DNA from: Ramlibacter paludis
GTDB taxonomy: Bacteria > Pseudomonadota > Gammaproteobacteria > Burkholderiales > Burkholderiaceae_C
Reading direction: 5' to 3'
DNA length: 64,000 nt
Assembly (NCBI RefSeq): GCF_022012305.1
Contig: NZ_JAKLTM010000001.1
Location: 682,001-746,000 of the forward strand
In this document: positions 28,807-37,921 of the stretch, piece by piece
Layout: every line of letters starts with the position of its first letter
How positions within the stretch are numbered: position 1 is the first letter of the stretch
Program-made: the position numbers and the translations under genes
The notes under the pieces: model-generated
What the model was told of the DNA's origin: nothing
The model's database searches: none
The model's input: the letters and a program-made list of their open reading frames with translations, nothing else

Positions 28807-29478
28807 TCAATGCTTGTGCTGCCGCCCGTGTTCTTCCTCTTCGTCGTCGTGCGGCGCCACGCCCTCGCGCGACTTGCGCAACCATTGCCGGGCGAGCTCG
28901 TCGCTTTGCGGCACGCCGTAGCCCTTGCGAAAGGCCCGGCCCAGCGTTGCCTGCGCACGCGGGTTGCCCGCGTCGGCCGCCTTCTTCAGCCAGGCAGTTG
29001 CCGTCTCCAGGTCTTTGGTGACGCCTTGGCCCGATTCGTACGCCGCATACAGCTCGTACTGTGATTTCGACGCGCATCGATCGTCCTTCGCCGCGGTGAG
29101 GCGGTACCACTTCACCGCTTCCCTGGCGTCCTTCGATGCACCGCCCAAGCCGCTCTTGTAGAAGTCGCCGAGCATGCATTGCGCGGTGACCGAGCCGCCG
29201 GCCGCGCCCTGGCGGAACCAGTGGAAGGACTGCGAGAGATCGCGTGCGACCTGCTCGTTGCCGTTGAAGTACACGAACGCCAGGTCGACCTGCGCCGGCA
29301 CGTGGCCCTGGCGCGCCGCATTGCGCAAGTGCACGTGGGCCTGGCGAAGGTCGAGGCGTTCGCCGGTCTGGCCGCTGAAGTAGCGGGCCCGCTCGTACTC
29401 CTTGCGCGCGTCGGCCGGATCCGCCTGTGCGCCTGCAGCCAGGAGCGCCAGAAGCATCGCGACGATCTTCGAATTCAT
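28807..29478 (-). CDS. Sel1-repeat (TPR-like) secreted protein
   Basis: The 223-residue protein has a signal peptide (MNSKIVAMLLALLAAGAQA). About four Sel1-like repeats follow, with pattern A..G...A...LG..Y..G.GV..D...A..W...AA..G, for example AQCMLGDFYKSGLGGASKDAREAVKWYRLTAA (in part) and ATLGRAFRKGYGVPQSDELA. The tail is acidic then His-rich (DDEEEEHGRQHKH). Such repeats bind partner proteins, often at the cell envelope. The His/Glu tail could bind metal. The role is unknown. Confidence 0.85.
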   Translation of the reverse strand: MNSKIVAMLLALLAAGAQADPADARKEYERARYFSGQTGERLDLRQAHVHLRNAARQGHVPAQVDLAFVYFNGNEQVARDLSQSFHWFRQGAAGGSVTAQCMLGDFYKSGLGGASKDAREAVKWYRLTAAKDDRCASKSQYELYAAYESGQGVTKDLETATAWLKKAADAGNPRAQATLGRAFRKGYGVPQSDELARQWLRKSREGVAPHDDEEEEHGRQHKH

Positions 29479-29488
29479 GGTCTTCCCC

Positions 29489-29520
29489 AAAAAAGGACAC
29501 CCGGGGCCGACGGCCCCGGG
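29489..29520 (-). terminator. Rho-independent terminator of the metallo-beta-lactamase gene
   Basis: On the minus strand a perfect 9-bp stem CCCGGGGCC, loop GTC, GGCCCCGGG (29520 to 29500) is followed by TGTCC and six T (29494-29489). It stands 20 bp after the stop of the metallo-beta-lactamase lipoprotein gene and just before the Sel1 gene start. Confidence 0.88.
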
Positions 29521-29539
29521 CGTGTTCAGGCAACGTCGC

Positions 29540-31852
29540 TCAGCGGAACGTCTTCGTGACGTCGGTCGGGACGACGATCTGGCTGTCCCGCGTGAGGGAG
29601 AGCGTGACCGTTCGGCCGGCGGCGATGCTCGCCAGGATCGCCTGTGCGTCAGCCAGCGAGTTCAGTCGCTGCGTGCGCAGGTACTCGGGCGGATGGTAGG
29701 TGCCCTTCGCAGCGTTGGTCGACTCGATCGGCCCGCCCTGGTAGGTGATCGTCGCGTTCATTCCGGGGCTGAACTGCGTGAAACCTTCCGGCAGGAAGCC
29801 CTTGTAGGCGGCATCCTGGACGTCGATGGCCACCTGCACGAAGAACCCGGCGGGATCGTTCGTGTAGCCATCGGTCGCGTTCGGAATGCCATTTGCCAGC
29901 AGCGGAATGCGCGGGTTCTTGTTCTGCGCGCCCACGAAACCCTGGACGATCTTGCCACCGTCCAGGAGCTTTGCCGTCACGTTGGTGAGTCCCGTTTCGC
30001 GGCCAGGCTTGAAAGGACCGGAAGTCTCGATGCTCTTGTAGCGCGTGTTGGCCGCATCGCTGGCGGCGTAGGTGATGACGGAGCGGCGCTTCTCGAGCTG
30101 GTTGGCGAACTCCGTGGTCACGTTCACGCCGTTCACCTGCGGAGAGTCGAACACTCGCGAGCGCAAGGCATCCAGCATGGTCAGCTGCTGACCGGCATTG
30201 GCTGGATCGCGGTTGTAGGCCTTGAGGGCCTGGTACACCTCGACGATCGGGAACTGGTTGGTGTGCTGCGGCGACACGAAGTCGGTGTCGATCGTGTTCT
30301 GCAGGTAGCTGAAGCCGTGCTGCCAGGCGAGGCGGCGCCAGCCGTTTGCCGCAGTCGGCGCTTCCATGCCGTTCACGCCGTAGCCGCCGTGGTAGCCGAA
30401 GGTGTAGAACTTGCCGTCCGTGGGGTTCTTCACCTTGAACAGCATGTTCGTGGTGCCCGTGGTGTGGCCGGGCGACCAGATCACCTTGATCTGCACGTTG
30501 CCGTAGTCGTACCACTTGTCGAACTCGTAGTAGTTGGTCGTGCGGGCCCGGATCTCGGTCTCGGAAGCCGGCAGCGTGCCGGCGATGTTCCAGGCGTTGC
30601 CCTGCAGGTCCGAAGTGATGCCGATGATGTCTTCCTTGGAGCCCCATAGCCGGACCGGCTTGCCCGCGTTGTCCATCATGCGGACCTGTTCGACGATCGT
30701 CCCGTAGTGGTCGCCGTGGGCGTGCGTCAGCCAGGAGTCGGTGACGGAGCGCGGATCCAGCCCGAGCAGCTCCATGTTCTTCCAGTATTGGTAGCCGCTG
30801 TTCGGCCAGCCGGCGTCGACCTTGATCACCCGGTCGTCCGAGGGATCCGCGGTGCCCATGTCGGCCTTCAGGACGTAGGAGGCCACTTCGTTGTCGCCCA
30901 CGTAGTACATCGTGCCCTTGACGATCTCGAAGGGCTCGGTGCTGCGGGTGTACGGAGCCTGGGTGACGCCGGTGGCGTTGATGGTGGCGAAAGGCTGCCC
31001 GGATACCGGGTCGTTGCCCTTGTCCGCCAGCAGGGGGCTTTGCGTCGGCACGTCCCACACCGGCTTGCCGTCGGCGGTCGACTTGGGCGTGAAGTACCAG
31101 ATGGCGACCACCTTGGCCTTGTCGGCATTCTGGTAATTGTTGTCGAACAGCAGGTAGGCCGCCTGGCGCGACGTGGTGGCGTAGTTGTAGTCGGCCGTGA
31201 CCGGGATCGCGGCGAAGTCGGACGCCGCGCTGCTGGCGTAGTTGGCGGTGTTGACGTTGAACACCTTGACGTCCGGCGAAACGTTGTAGGTTTCTTCGTA
31301 ACGCTTGATCGGCGCGGGATACGCGCGGCCGGCCATGTCGGCCGTGACGATGCGACCGTCGCCGATGGTGATCGTGCCGGCGCCCTTGTTGTAGATCCAG
31401 CCCGCGGCGACCATGGGTCCGGGCACGTTCTCGTTGCGGGTCACCGAGGCGCCGTACTTCGCCAGGTTGAACTGCGCTGCGCTGGAGCTGCCCTTGGCAA
31501 GGATCACGTTGAAGGTCGCGGCGGCATCGGAGGCCACTTTCACGCTGTTCTTGTCGGTGCCCGGCACCCAGTCGACGAGGTTGCCCGGGACCAGCGCTGC
31601 TTGCACCGTGGCGGCCTTGGCGCTGTCGACCGGCGCGGTCTTCAGCGTCTGCACGCCCGATGCAGTCAGCACCTGGACGCTGATGCTCTGGTCGCTGCCG
31701 ACCGTGGGCGCGGCATAGACCACGCCGGCCGAGCGGAAGGACTTGGTGATGTCGACGGGCGGCTCGGAGCTGCCGCTGCCGCCACATCCAAGGATGGCGG
31801 CCGACGCGAGGGCGGTCGGCAGCCAGCGGGAATGGGTGCTGGAGATTCGCAA
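29540..31852 (-). CDS. Large metallo-beta-lactamase-fold protein, exported
   Basis: The frame starting at TTG 31852 (AAGGAA seven bases upstream) gives 770 residues. The N-terminus is a signal peptide ending ALASAAILGCGG, a lipobox-like sequence that suggests a lipoprotein. A region of no known fold follows (about 25-340). The MBL core has Thr376-His377 in THAHGDHYG, a later His in VIWSPGHTTGTT and another in YHGGYG. The C-terminus (about 560-770) resembles sterol-carrier/sulfatase-type tails only vaguely. A much longer frame reaching 33373 overlaps the LacI gene and is not real. The substrate is unknown; regulation by the adjacent LacI protein suggests a sugar-like inducer. Confidence 0.8.
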   Translation of the reverse strand: MRISSTHSRWLPTALASAAILGCGGSGSSEPPVDITKSFRSAGVVYAAPTVGSDQSISVQVLTASGVQTLKTAPVDSAKAATVQAALVPGNLVDWVPGTDKNSVKVASDAAATFNVILAKGSSSAAQFNLAKYGASVTRNENVPGPMVAAGWIYNKGAGTITIGDGRIVTADMAGRAYPAPIKRYEETYNVSPDVKVFNVNTANYASSAASDFAAIPVTADYNYATTSRQAAYLLFDNNYQNADKAKVVAIWYFTPKSTADGKPVWDVPTQSPLLADKGNDPVSGQPFATINATGVTQAPYTRSTEPFEIVKGTMYYVGDNEVASYVLKADMGTADPSDDRVIKVDAGWPNSGYQYWKNMELLGLDPRSVTDSWLTHAHGDHYGTIVEQVRMMDNAGKPVRLWGSKEDIIGITSDLQGNAWNIAGTLPASETEIRARTTNYYEFDKWYDYGNVQIKVIWSPGHTTGTTNMLFKVKNPTDGKFYTFGYHGGYGVNGMEAPTAANGWRRLAWQHGFSYLQNTIDTDFVSPQHTNQFPIVEVYQALKAYNRDPANAGQQLTMLDALRSRVFDSPQVNGVNVTTEFANQLEKRRSVITYAASDAANTRYKSIETSGPFKPGRETGLTNVTAKLLDGGKIVQGFVGAQNKNPRIPLLANGIPNATDGYTNDPAGFFVQVAIDVQDAAYKGFLPEGFTQFSPGMNATITYQGGPIESTNAAKGTYHPPEYLRTQRLNSLADAQAILASIAAGRTVTLSLTRDSQIVVPTDVTKTFR

Positions 31853-31910
31853 GGTGGTTCCTTCGGGAGTCGGGCCCCGCGCGCGCGGGGCCGGGTTGAA
31901 ATACCCAATC

Positions 31911-31926
31911 ATGTTAACGTTAACAT
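31911..31926. promoter_or_regulatory. LacI-type operator ATGTTAACGTTAACAT
   Basis: A perfect 16-bp palindrome with the AACGTT core, in the 150-bp gap between the MBL gene and the LacI gene at 32003. It lies about 60 bp upstream of the MBL start, consistent with promoter-overlapping repression. A separate perfect 20-bp palindrome of G and C at 31873-31892 lies between it and the MBL start, in the predicted 5' leader. Confidence 0.8.
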
Positions 31927-32002
31927 CCAAGGCGTCGCTCAGGGAATTCCCGCAAGAAAACGTTCCACAGGTGCGCATCGGCGCGCCTGCTAGCATCCGC
32001 CG

Positions 32003-33031
32003 ATGCCCGCCGCCAGCAGTCCCAACGCCACGATCCGTCAAGTCGCCGAGCTCGCCGGCGTGTCCCTGATGACCGTGTCGCGCGCGGTCAAGCAGCCCCA
32101 GCAGCTGGCCCCCGAGACCCTCGAGCGTGTGCGCGCCGCGATGGACGAGGTCGGTTACGTTCCCAACATGGCGGCAGTCAGCCTGCGGCTGGCGCAGACC
32201 CGCCTTGTCGCTGCGATCGTTCCCACACTCGCGACCCACGTGTTCGACGCCATGCTGGCGAAGCTGACCGCGGAACTGGCCAGGGAAGGCTACGAAGTCC
32301 TGATCGGCCAGACGCAGTACCAGCCGGGACGCGAGGTCGACCTGATACGCACGACCCTCGGCCGGAGGCCCGACGGCATCCTGCTGGCCGGGTCGGTGCG
32401 CGACAAGGCCGTGCGCAGCATGCTGTCGGCATCGGGCGTTCCAGTCATCGAAGCCGGCGACCTGGTGCGCAACCACCTGGACATGGCCGTCGGCATGTCG
32501 AATGAAAAGATCGGCGCGGCGGCCTGCAGCTACCTGGCGGCACTCGGCTACCGGCGCCTGGCCGTCTTCAGCGGGAACGACGACCGTGCGCAGCGCCGGA
32601 ACCGGGCCTTCGCCCGCGAAGCGCAGCGACGGGGCATGCCGGTTCCGCACGTCGTCGAGGTACCGCCCCCGACCAGCCATGCCCTGGGCCGCGAGCTCAT
32701 GGCGCAACTGCTCGCGCGGGGTCCGCAAGTCGATGCCATCTATTGCGGCTCCGACATGGCGGCAGCGGGCGTGCTGACGGAATCCCGCGAGCGCGGCATC
32801 GCCGTGCCCCGCGATATCGCGGTGATGGGCACCGGTGACACGGACTTTGCCGCGGCCTTGTTCCCTGCGCTGACCTCCGTGCGCATCGACGGTGCACGCA
32901 TCGGCGAAGTCGCCGCCGGCATGTTCCTGGACCGCTTCGCCGGCCGGCCACTGCCCCGGCGCGCGGTGGACGTCGGCTTCACGATCGTCCAGCGCGAAAG
33001 CACCGCGGCACCTGCGGCTACTGCGCCTTGA
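32003..33031 (+). CDS. LacI-family regulator, divergent from MBL lipoprotein
   Basis: A 342-residue LacI-type regulator with ATIRQVAELAGVSLMTVSRAV at the N-terminus and a sugar-binding-protein-like effector domain. It is related to the other LacI protein (25566-26573), sharing IAVMGTGDTDFAA versus [13 protein letters not shown]. It is divergent from the MBL lipoprotein gene, and the palindrome at 31911 is its probable operator. Its end overlaps the convergent Bug receptor by 14 bp. Confidence 0.92.
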   Translation: MPAASSPNATIRQVAELAGVSLMTVSRAVKQPQQLAPETLERVRAAMDEVGYVPNMAAVSLRLAQTRLVAAIVPTLATHVFDAMLAKLTAELAREGYEVLIGQTQYQPGREVDLIRTTLGRRPDGILLAGSVRDKAVRSMLSASGVPVIEAGDLVRNHLDMAVGMSNEKIGAAACSYLAALGYRRLAVFSGNDDRAQRRNRAFAREAQRRGMPVPHVVEVPPPTSHALGRELMAQLLARGPQVDAIYCGSDMAAAGVLTESRERGIAVPRDIAVMGTGDTDFAAALFPALTSVRIDGARIGEVAAGMFLDRFAGRPLPRRAVDVGFTIVQRESTAAPAATAP

Positions 33032-33998
33032 TGCCCGCGCTGCGAATGAGGGAGCCCAGACGCGCGGACTCGGCCCGCAGGAAGCGGTGCAGCGGATCCC
33101 CGGAAACGAGCCGGTCCGGCGCGGCCATCCCCAGCGCGAGCAGCTGATCCTGCACGGCCGGCGTGGTGCGGCTGGCGTCCCACGCCGACACCAGAGCCGC
33201 CAGCACGGGCGCCGGCGTGGCCGCGGGCGCGAAGACGACCTGCCAGGCCAGGTATTCGAAGCCCGCCAACCCCGACTCGGCGACGGTCGGAATTTCCGGC
33301 AGGGTCGCCAGGCGGTCGCTCCCGGTGACGGCCAACAGGCCCAGCGTACCCGCCCGCGCGTGCCGCACGGCAACGTTGGGCGCGGTGAACATCAGCTGGA
33401 TCTCGCCCGCGAGCAGGTCGGAGACGGCTTGCCCTTCTCCCTTATAGGGCACGTGGCTCATCTTCGCCTGGATGGCTTCGCTGAACAACTCCATGCACAA
33501 GTGCGACGCGGACCCGCTGCCACCGGTGCCGTAGGAGAACGAGCCCGGTCGCGCGCGCGCCATGTCGCGCAGTTCGCGCACGCTCCTCACGCCGACCGAC
33601 GGATGCACCGCCAGCACGAAAGCGCCGGCGCCCAGCATGCAGACCGGCGCCAGGGCGGCAGCAGGGTCGTAGCCGAGCTTCATGAAGTGGGGCGCTGCGG
33701 AGATGGCGGCGGGGCCGGAGACCAGCAACGCCTGGCCGTCCGCCGGCGAACGTGCAATCGTTTCTGCCGCCAGCGTACCGCTGGCGCCCGGCTTGTAATC
33801 CACGACGAACGAGCCACCCAGCGCGGCGCCCATCGCTTTCGCATAGATGCGGGCGAGGTAGTCGCTCGGCCCGCCCGGCGGCGCACCCACCAGCAGCTTC
33901 ACGGGGCGCGCCGGGTAGCTCACGGCCCCCGCGCGCGGGAACCAGGCGCCACCCGCCAGGACAGCGGCCAGAGCGGTGATCCACTCGCGCCGCCGCAC
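33018..33998 (-). CDS. Bug-family receptor, last gene of the glucarate operon
   Basis: The 326-residue periplasmic receptor starts at GTG 33998, four bases after the aldehyde dehydrogenase stop. Its signal peptide begins with an Arg-rich MRRREWITALAAVLAGGAW, close to a twin-arginine form but without the full motif. The Bug core reads YPARPVKLLVGAPPGGPSDYLAR, so it varies from the usual VPFPPGG. Several positions differ from the aldarate-linked receptors here, so its ligand may differ. Confidence 0.88.
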   Translation of the reverse strand: MRRREWITALAAVLAGGAWFPRAGAVSYPARPVKLLVGAPPGGPSDYLARIYAKAMGAALGGSFVVDYKPGASGTLAAETIARSPADGQALLVSGPAAISAAPHFMKLGYDPAAALAPVCMLGAGAFVLAVHPSVGVRSVRELRDMARARPGSFSYGTGGSGSASHLCMELFSEAIQAKMSHVPYKGEGQAVSDLLAGEIQLMFTAPNVAVRHARAGTLGLLAVTGSDRLATLPEIPTVAESGLAGFEYLAWQVVFAPAATPAPVLAALVSAWDASRTTPAVQDQLLALGMAAPDRLVSGDPLHRFLRAESARLGSLIRSAGIKAQ

Positions 33999-34002
33999 GG
34001 CA

Positions 34003-35442
34003 TCAGGCCTGGGTGTACGCCGTCTTCACGGTCGTATAGAACTCCGCCGCATACTTGCCCTGCTCGCGCGGACCATAGCTCGATCCCTTGCGGCCCCCGA
34101 ACGGCACGTGATAGTCAACGCCCGCGGTCGGCAGGTTCACCATCACCATGCCGGCTTGCGCGTGGCGCTTGAAGTGCGTCGCGTGCTTGAGCGAGGTGGT
34201 GGCGATGCCGGCGGCCAGGCCGAACTCGGTGTCGTTCGACAGGGCCAGGGCTTCTTCGTAGTTCTTCGCGCGGATCACGCTCACCACCGGGCCGAAGATC
34301 TCTTCCCGGTTGATGCGCATGTCCTTGGTCGTATCGGCAAACAGAGCGGGGCGCATGTAGTAACCCGGCGCGCCGTCGGCGTTCTTCGCGATCGCTTCGC
34401 CGCCAGCGACCAGGCGGGCGCCTTCGCCCTTGCCGATCGCGATGTACTCCAGGTCCTGGGCGAGCTGCTTCTCGTCCACCACGGGGCCGACTTCGGTGCC
34501 GGCCTTGCGGGCGTCGTCGACCTTCAGAGTTGCGATGCGCTTGGCCATCGCGTCGACGAACTTGTCGTGGATGCCTTCGGTGACGATCAGGCGCGAGGAC
34601 GCGGTGCAGCGCTGGCCGGTGGAGAAGAAGCCGCTGTTGATGGCGGCGGCCACGGCGACGTCGAGGTCGGCGTCGTCCAGCACCACCATCGGGTTCTTGC
34701 CGCCCATCTCCAGCTGGAACTTCGCCATGCGCGCCACGCAGGCGGCGGCGATGCGCTGGCCGGTGGCGACCGAGCCGGTGAAGCTGATGGCGTTGACGCG
34801 CTTGTCTTCCAGCATCACCTGGCCGACTTCGGAGCCGCGGCCCATGATCAGGTTGAACACGCCGGCCGGCAGGCCCGCGCGCTGCAGGATGTCGGCCAGG
34901 GCCCAGGCGCTGCCCGGCACCAGGTCGGCGGGCTTGAGCACCACCGTGTTGCCGAAGGCCAGCGCCGGCGCGATTTTCCAGGCGGGAATCGCGATGGGAA
35001 AGTTCCAGGGGGTGATCAGGCCGACCACGCCGACCGGCTCGCGGGTCACTTCGACGCCGACACCGGGCCGCACCGACGGCACCACTTCGCCGCCGACGCG
35101 CAGGGCTTCACCGGCGAAGAACTTGAAGATGTTGCCGGCGCGGGCGACTTCGCCGATGGCTTCGGGCAGGGTCTTGCCTTCTTCGCGCGCCAGCAGGTCG
35201 CCGAGTTCGGCCTTGCGCGCCAGGATCTCGGCGCCGGCGGCATCGAGCACGTCGAAGCGCTGCTGCGGCGTGCTGAGGCCCCAGGCCGCTTGCGCCTTGG
35301 CGGCAGCGGCGATGGCTTCCTTCGCCTGCGCGGCGTCGGCCTGCGCGTATTCGCCGACGACGTCGCGCGTGTCGGAGGGGTTGATGTTGCGGCTGGCGCG
35401 CGGGCCTTGGACCCATTCGCCGTTGATGAGGTTCTTGAACAT
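34003..35442 (-). CDS. Alpha-ketoglutarate semialdehyde dehydrogenase
   Basis: Oxidises 2,5-dioxopentanoate to alpha-ketoglutarate, the last step of glucarate/galactarate breakdown. The 479-residue aldehyde dehydrogenase has the NAD site FTGSVATG, catalytic Glu in LEMGGKNP and catalytic Cys279 in STGQRCTAS. The gene lies in line with kdgD, a Bug receptor and gudD, which supports KGSADH over other aldehyde dehydrogenases. It is separated from gudD by the expanded repeat element B, which begins nine bases before its ATG and may affect its expression. Confidence 0.92.
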   Translation of the reverse strand: MFKNLINGEWVQGPRASRNINPSDTRDVVGEYAQADAAQAKEAIAAAAKAQAAWGLSTPQQRFDVLDAAGAEILARKAELGDLLAREEGKTLPEAIGEVARAGNIFKFFAGEALRVGGEVVPSVRPGVGVEVTREPVGVVGLITPWNFPIAIPAWKIAPALAFGNTVVLKPADLVPGSAWALADILQRAGLPAGVFNLIMGRGSEVGQVMLEDKRVNAISFTGSVATGQRIAAACVARMAKFQLEMGGKNPMVVLDDADLDVAVAAAINSGFFSTGQRCTASSRLIVTEGIHDKFVDAMAKRIATLKVDDARKAGTEVGPVVDEKQLAQDLEYIAIGKGEGARLVAGGEAIAKNADGAPGYYMRPALFADTTKDMRINREEIFGPVVSVIRAKNYEEALALSNDTEFGLAAGIATTSLKHATHFKRHAQAGMVMVNLPTAGVDYHVPFGGRKGSSYGPREQGKYAAEFYTTVKTAYTQA

Positions 35443-35449
35443 GAAGACT

Positions 35450-35597
35450 CCTAGAGGCTAGAGGCTAGAGGCTAGAGGCTAGAGACTGGGGGCTGGGGGC
35501 TGGGGGCTGGGGGCTGGGGGCTGGGGGCTGGGGGCTGGGGGCCGGGGGTGGGACCGCGGCAGTTTCCCTAGCTCCCAGCCCCTAGCCTCTAGCCCCT
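35450..35597. repeat. Dispersed inverted-repeat element, copy B, with heptamer arrays
   Basis: This copy is expanded. Four CTAGAGG units and one CTAGAGA (35451-35485) are followed by eight exact CTGGGGG units and one CCGGGGG (from 35486). The right arm at 35563-35596 has TTTCCCTAGC and CCCCTAGCCTCTAGCCCC, complementary to the left arm. The centre has ACCGCGGCAGTTTCCC, related to copies A and C. The G-rich strand could form G-quadruplexes, and the array is prone to slippage. It sits between gudD and the dehydrogenase in the glucarate operon. Confidence 0.9.
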
Positions 35598-35603
35598 TGT
35601 GGT

Positions 35604-36929
35604 TTACCGCACCAGGCAAGGCCGCTTCGGATCGAACTTCCAGCCCGGCACCAGGAACTGCATGCCGATCGCGTCGTCCCGTGCGCCCAGGCCGTGCTGC
35701 TTGTACAGCGCGTTGGCCTTCTCCAGCTCGCCCTCGTCGATCTCGATCCCGAGGCCCGGCTTCTTCGGCACCTGGACATAGCCGCCCACGATCTGCAGCG
35801 GATCCTTCGTCAGGCGCTGGCCGTCCTGCCAGATCCAGTGCGTGTCGATCGCGGTCACCTTGCCCGGCGCGGCCGCACCCACGTGCGTGAACATCGCCAG
35901 CGAGATGTCGAAGTGGTTGTTGGAGTGCGAACCCCAGGTCAGGCCCCAGTCGCGGCAGGTCTGCGCCACGCGCACCGAGCCGGCCATGGTCCAGAAGTGC
36001 GGGTCGGCCAGCGGGATGTCGACCGACTGCAGCGCCAGCGAGTGCGCCATCTGGCGCCAGTCGGTGGCCACCATGTTGGTCGCGGTCGGCAGGCCGGTGG
36101 CGCGGCGGAATTCCGCCATCACTTCGCGGCCGGAGAAACCGTCCTCGGCGCCGCACGGGTCTTCGGCATAGGCGACCACGCCGCGCATCTTCTCGCCCAG
36201 GCGGATCGCATCCTTCAGCAGCCAGCCGCCGTTGGGGTCCAGCGTCACGCGCGCCTGCGGGAAGCGCTCGTGCAGCGCGGTGACGGCTTCGACTTCCTCG
36301 TCGCCGCGCAGCACGCCGCCCTTCAGCTTGAAGTCCTGGAAGCCGTAGCGCTTCTGCGCGGCTTCGGCCAGGCGCACGATCGCCTGCGGCGTCATCGCTT
36401 CTTCGTGGCGCAGCCGGAACCAGTCGTCCTTCGCGTCCGGCTCGGACGCGTAAGGCAGGTTGGTCTTCCTGCGGTCGCCCACGTAGAACAGGTAGCCCAG
36501 CATCTGCACCGCATCGCGCTGCTGGCCTTCGCCGAGCAGGGCCGCGACCGGCACGCCGAGGTGCTGGCCTTGCAAATCGAGCAGCGCGGACTCCACCGCG
36601 GTCACCGCGTGGATGGTCGTGCGCAGGTCGAAGGTCTGGTTGCCTCTACCGCCGGAATCCCGGTCGGCGAACTTCACGCGCATCGCGTTCAGGATCGCCT
36701 GCAGGTTGCCGACGGTCTGGCCTTCGACCAGGGAGCGCGCGTCTTCCAGCGTCTGGCGGATCTTCTCGCCGCCCGGCACTTCGCCCAGGCCGGTGTGGCC
36801 CGCGTTGTCGGTGACGAGGACGATGTTGCGCGTGAAGAAGGGCGCGTGCGCGCCCGACAGGTTCAGCAGCATGTCGTCCCGGCCGGCGACCGGGACCACG
36901 CGCATGGTCTTGACGATGGGCGCGCTCAT
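35604..36929 (-). CDS. gudD: Glucarate dehydratase
   Basis: Dehydrates D-glucarate (and L-idarate) to 5-dehydro-4-deoxyglucarate. The 441-residue enolase-superfamily enzyme has family blocks [39 protein letters not shown], the KxK in [21 protein letters not shown] and the catalytic His/Asn region [12 protein letters not shown]. It follows a Bug receptor gene after four bases and is followed by repeat B and the semialdehyde dehydrogenase. Confidence 0.95.
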   Translation of the reverse strand: MSAPIVKTMRVVPVAGRDDMLLNLSGAHAPFFTRNIVLVTDNAGHTGLGEVPGGEKIRQTLEDARSLVEGQTVGNLQAILNAMRVKFADRDSGGRGNQTFDLRTTIHAVTAVESALLDLQGQHLGVPVAALLGEGQQRDAVQMLGYLFYVGDRRKTNLPYASEPDAKDDWFRLRHEEAMTPQAIVRLAEAAQKRYGFQDFKLKGGVLRGDEEVEAVTALHERFPQARVTLDPNGGWLLKDAIRLGEKMRGVVAYAEDPCGAEDGFSGREVMAEFRRATGLPTATNMVATDWRQMAHSLALQSVDIPLADPHFWTMAGSVRVAQTCRDWGLTWGSHSNNHFDISLAMFTHVGAAAPGKVTAIDTHWIWQDGQRLTKDPLQIVGGYVQVPKKPGLGIEIDEGELEKANALYKQHGLGARDDAIGMQFLVPGWKFDPKRPCLVR

Positions 36930-36933
36930 GGGA

Positions 36934-37896
36934 TCAGTCCGCCGTGATCTTCCGGGTTTCGATCAGCTGCTTCCACTTGGCGTACTCGGTCGCCTGGAAC
37001 TTCGCGAAGTGCTCCGGCGTGTCGGCCACGATCTCGAAGCCCTGCGCCAGCAGCTTGTCCTTCACTTCCTTCTCGTTCAGGATGGAAGCGATCGCCGTGT
37101 ACAGCTTCTGCTTGATGTCCGCGGGCAGGCCCTTGGGGCCGGCGACGGCTTGCCAGGACTGCACTTCCGCACCCTTCACGCCCTGCTCCTGCAGCGTCGG
37201 CACTTCCGGCAGCAGCGGGTTGCGCTTGTCCGAGGAGATGCCCAGCGCGCGGACCTTGCCGGCCTTGATCTGCTGGATGATGCTGTTGATGTTGACGAAG
37301 GCCGCATCGACTTGCCCACCGAGCAGGTCGTTGATGGCGGGGCCGCCGCCCTTGTACGGGATGTGCAGGCCTTCGGTGCCGCTCTGTTGCCAGAACAGTT
37401 CGGCCGAGAGGTGGTCCGAGGAACCGTTGCCCGACGAAGCGAAGCTCACCTTGCCCGGGTTCTTCTTCAGGTGGGCCAGCAGGTCGGCCACGGTCTTGTC
37501 CGGCGAGCTCGCGGGCACGACCAGCACGTTCGGCGCCTGCACCGCGACGGTGATCGGGTCCAGGTCCTTCAGCGCGTCGTACTGCGCGCCCTTGATCAGG
37601 TGCGGCGCGATCACGAACGGGCCGAGCGAGGACACGAACAGCGTGTAGCCGTCGGCCGGTGCGCGCTTGACGAAGGCGGCGCCGATGGTGCCGGTGGCGC
37701 CCGGCTTGTTGTCCACCACCCAGGTGCCGCCCAGCTTCTCGGGCAGCTTCTGCGCCAGCACGCGGGCGATGGCGTCGGTGGAGCCGCCCGGCGGGAAGGG
37801 CACCACCAGGGTGACCGGCTTGTCCGGGTAGGCGGCAAATGCGCTCAGGGTCGCGGCGGCGGCGAGCGCCAGGCCGACGAGGGTCTTCTTGAACAT
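36934..37896 (-). CDS. Bug-family receptor in the glucarate operon
   Basis: A 320-residue receptor with signal peptide [21 protein letters not shown] and signature [23 protein letters not shown]. It lies between kdgD and gudD, all on the minus strand, so the likely ligand is glucarate or a related aldarate. It is close to the receptor at 27826-28788 over its whole length ([41 protein letters not shown]). Confidence 0.93.
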   Translation of the reverse strand: MFKKTLVGLALAAAATLSAFAAYPDKPVTLVVPFPPGGSTDAIARVLAQKLPEKLGGTWVVDNKPGATGTIGAAFVKRAPADGYTLFVSSLGPFVIAPHLIKGAQYDALKDLDPITVAVQAPNVLVVPASSPDKTVADLLAHLKKNPGKVSFASSGNGSSDHLSAELFWQQSGTEGLHIPYKGGGPAINDLLGGQVDAAFVNINSIIQQIKAGKVRALGISSDKRNPLLPEVPTLQEQGVKGAEVQSWQAVAGPKGLPADIKQKLYTAIASILNEKEVKDKLLAQGFEIVADTPEHFAKFQATEYAKWKQLIETRKITAD

Positions 37897-37921
37897 GGAA
37901 AGGTCTCCTTGGGTCTTTGCT

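Noticed and set aside
31853..33373. Extension of the metallo-beta-lactamase frame to 1277 codons.
   Set aside because: The extra part lies antisense to the LacI gene and across its operator; a TTG with a good Shine-Dalgarno sequence and signal peptide sits at 31852.
35450..35597. CRISPR array.
   Set aside because: The repeats are 7 bp with no spacers, and there are no cas genes; it is a tandem array within a dispersed inverted-repeat element.
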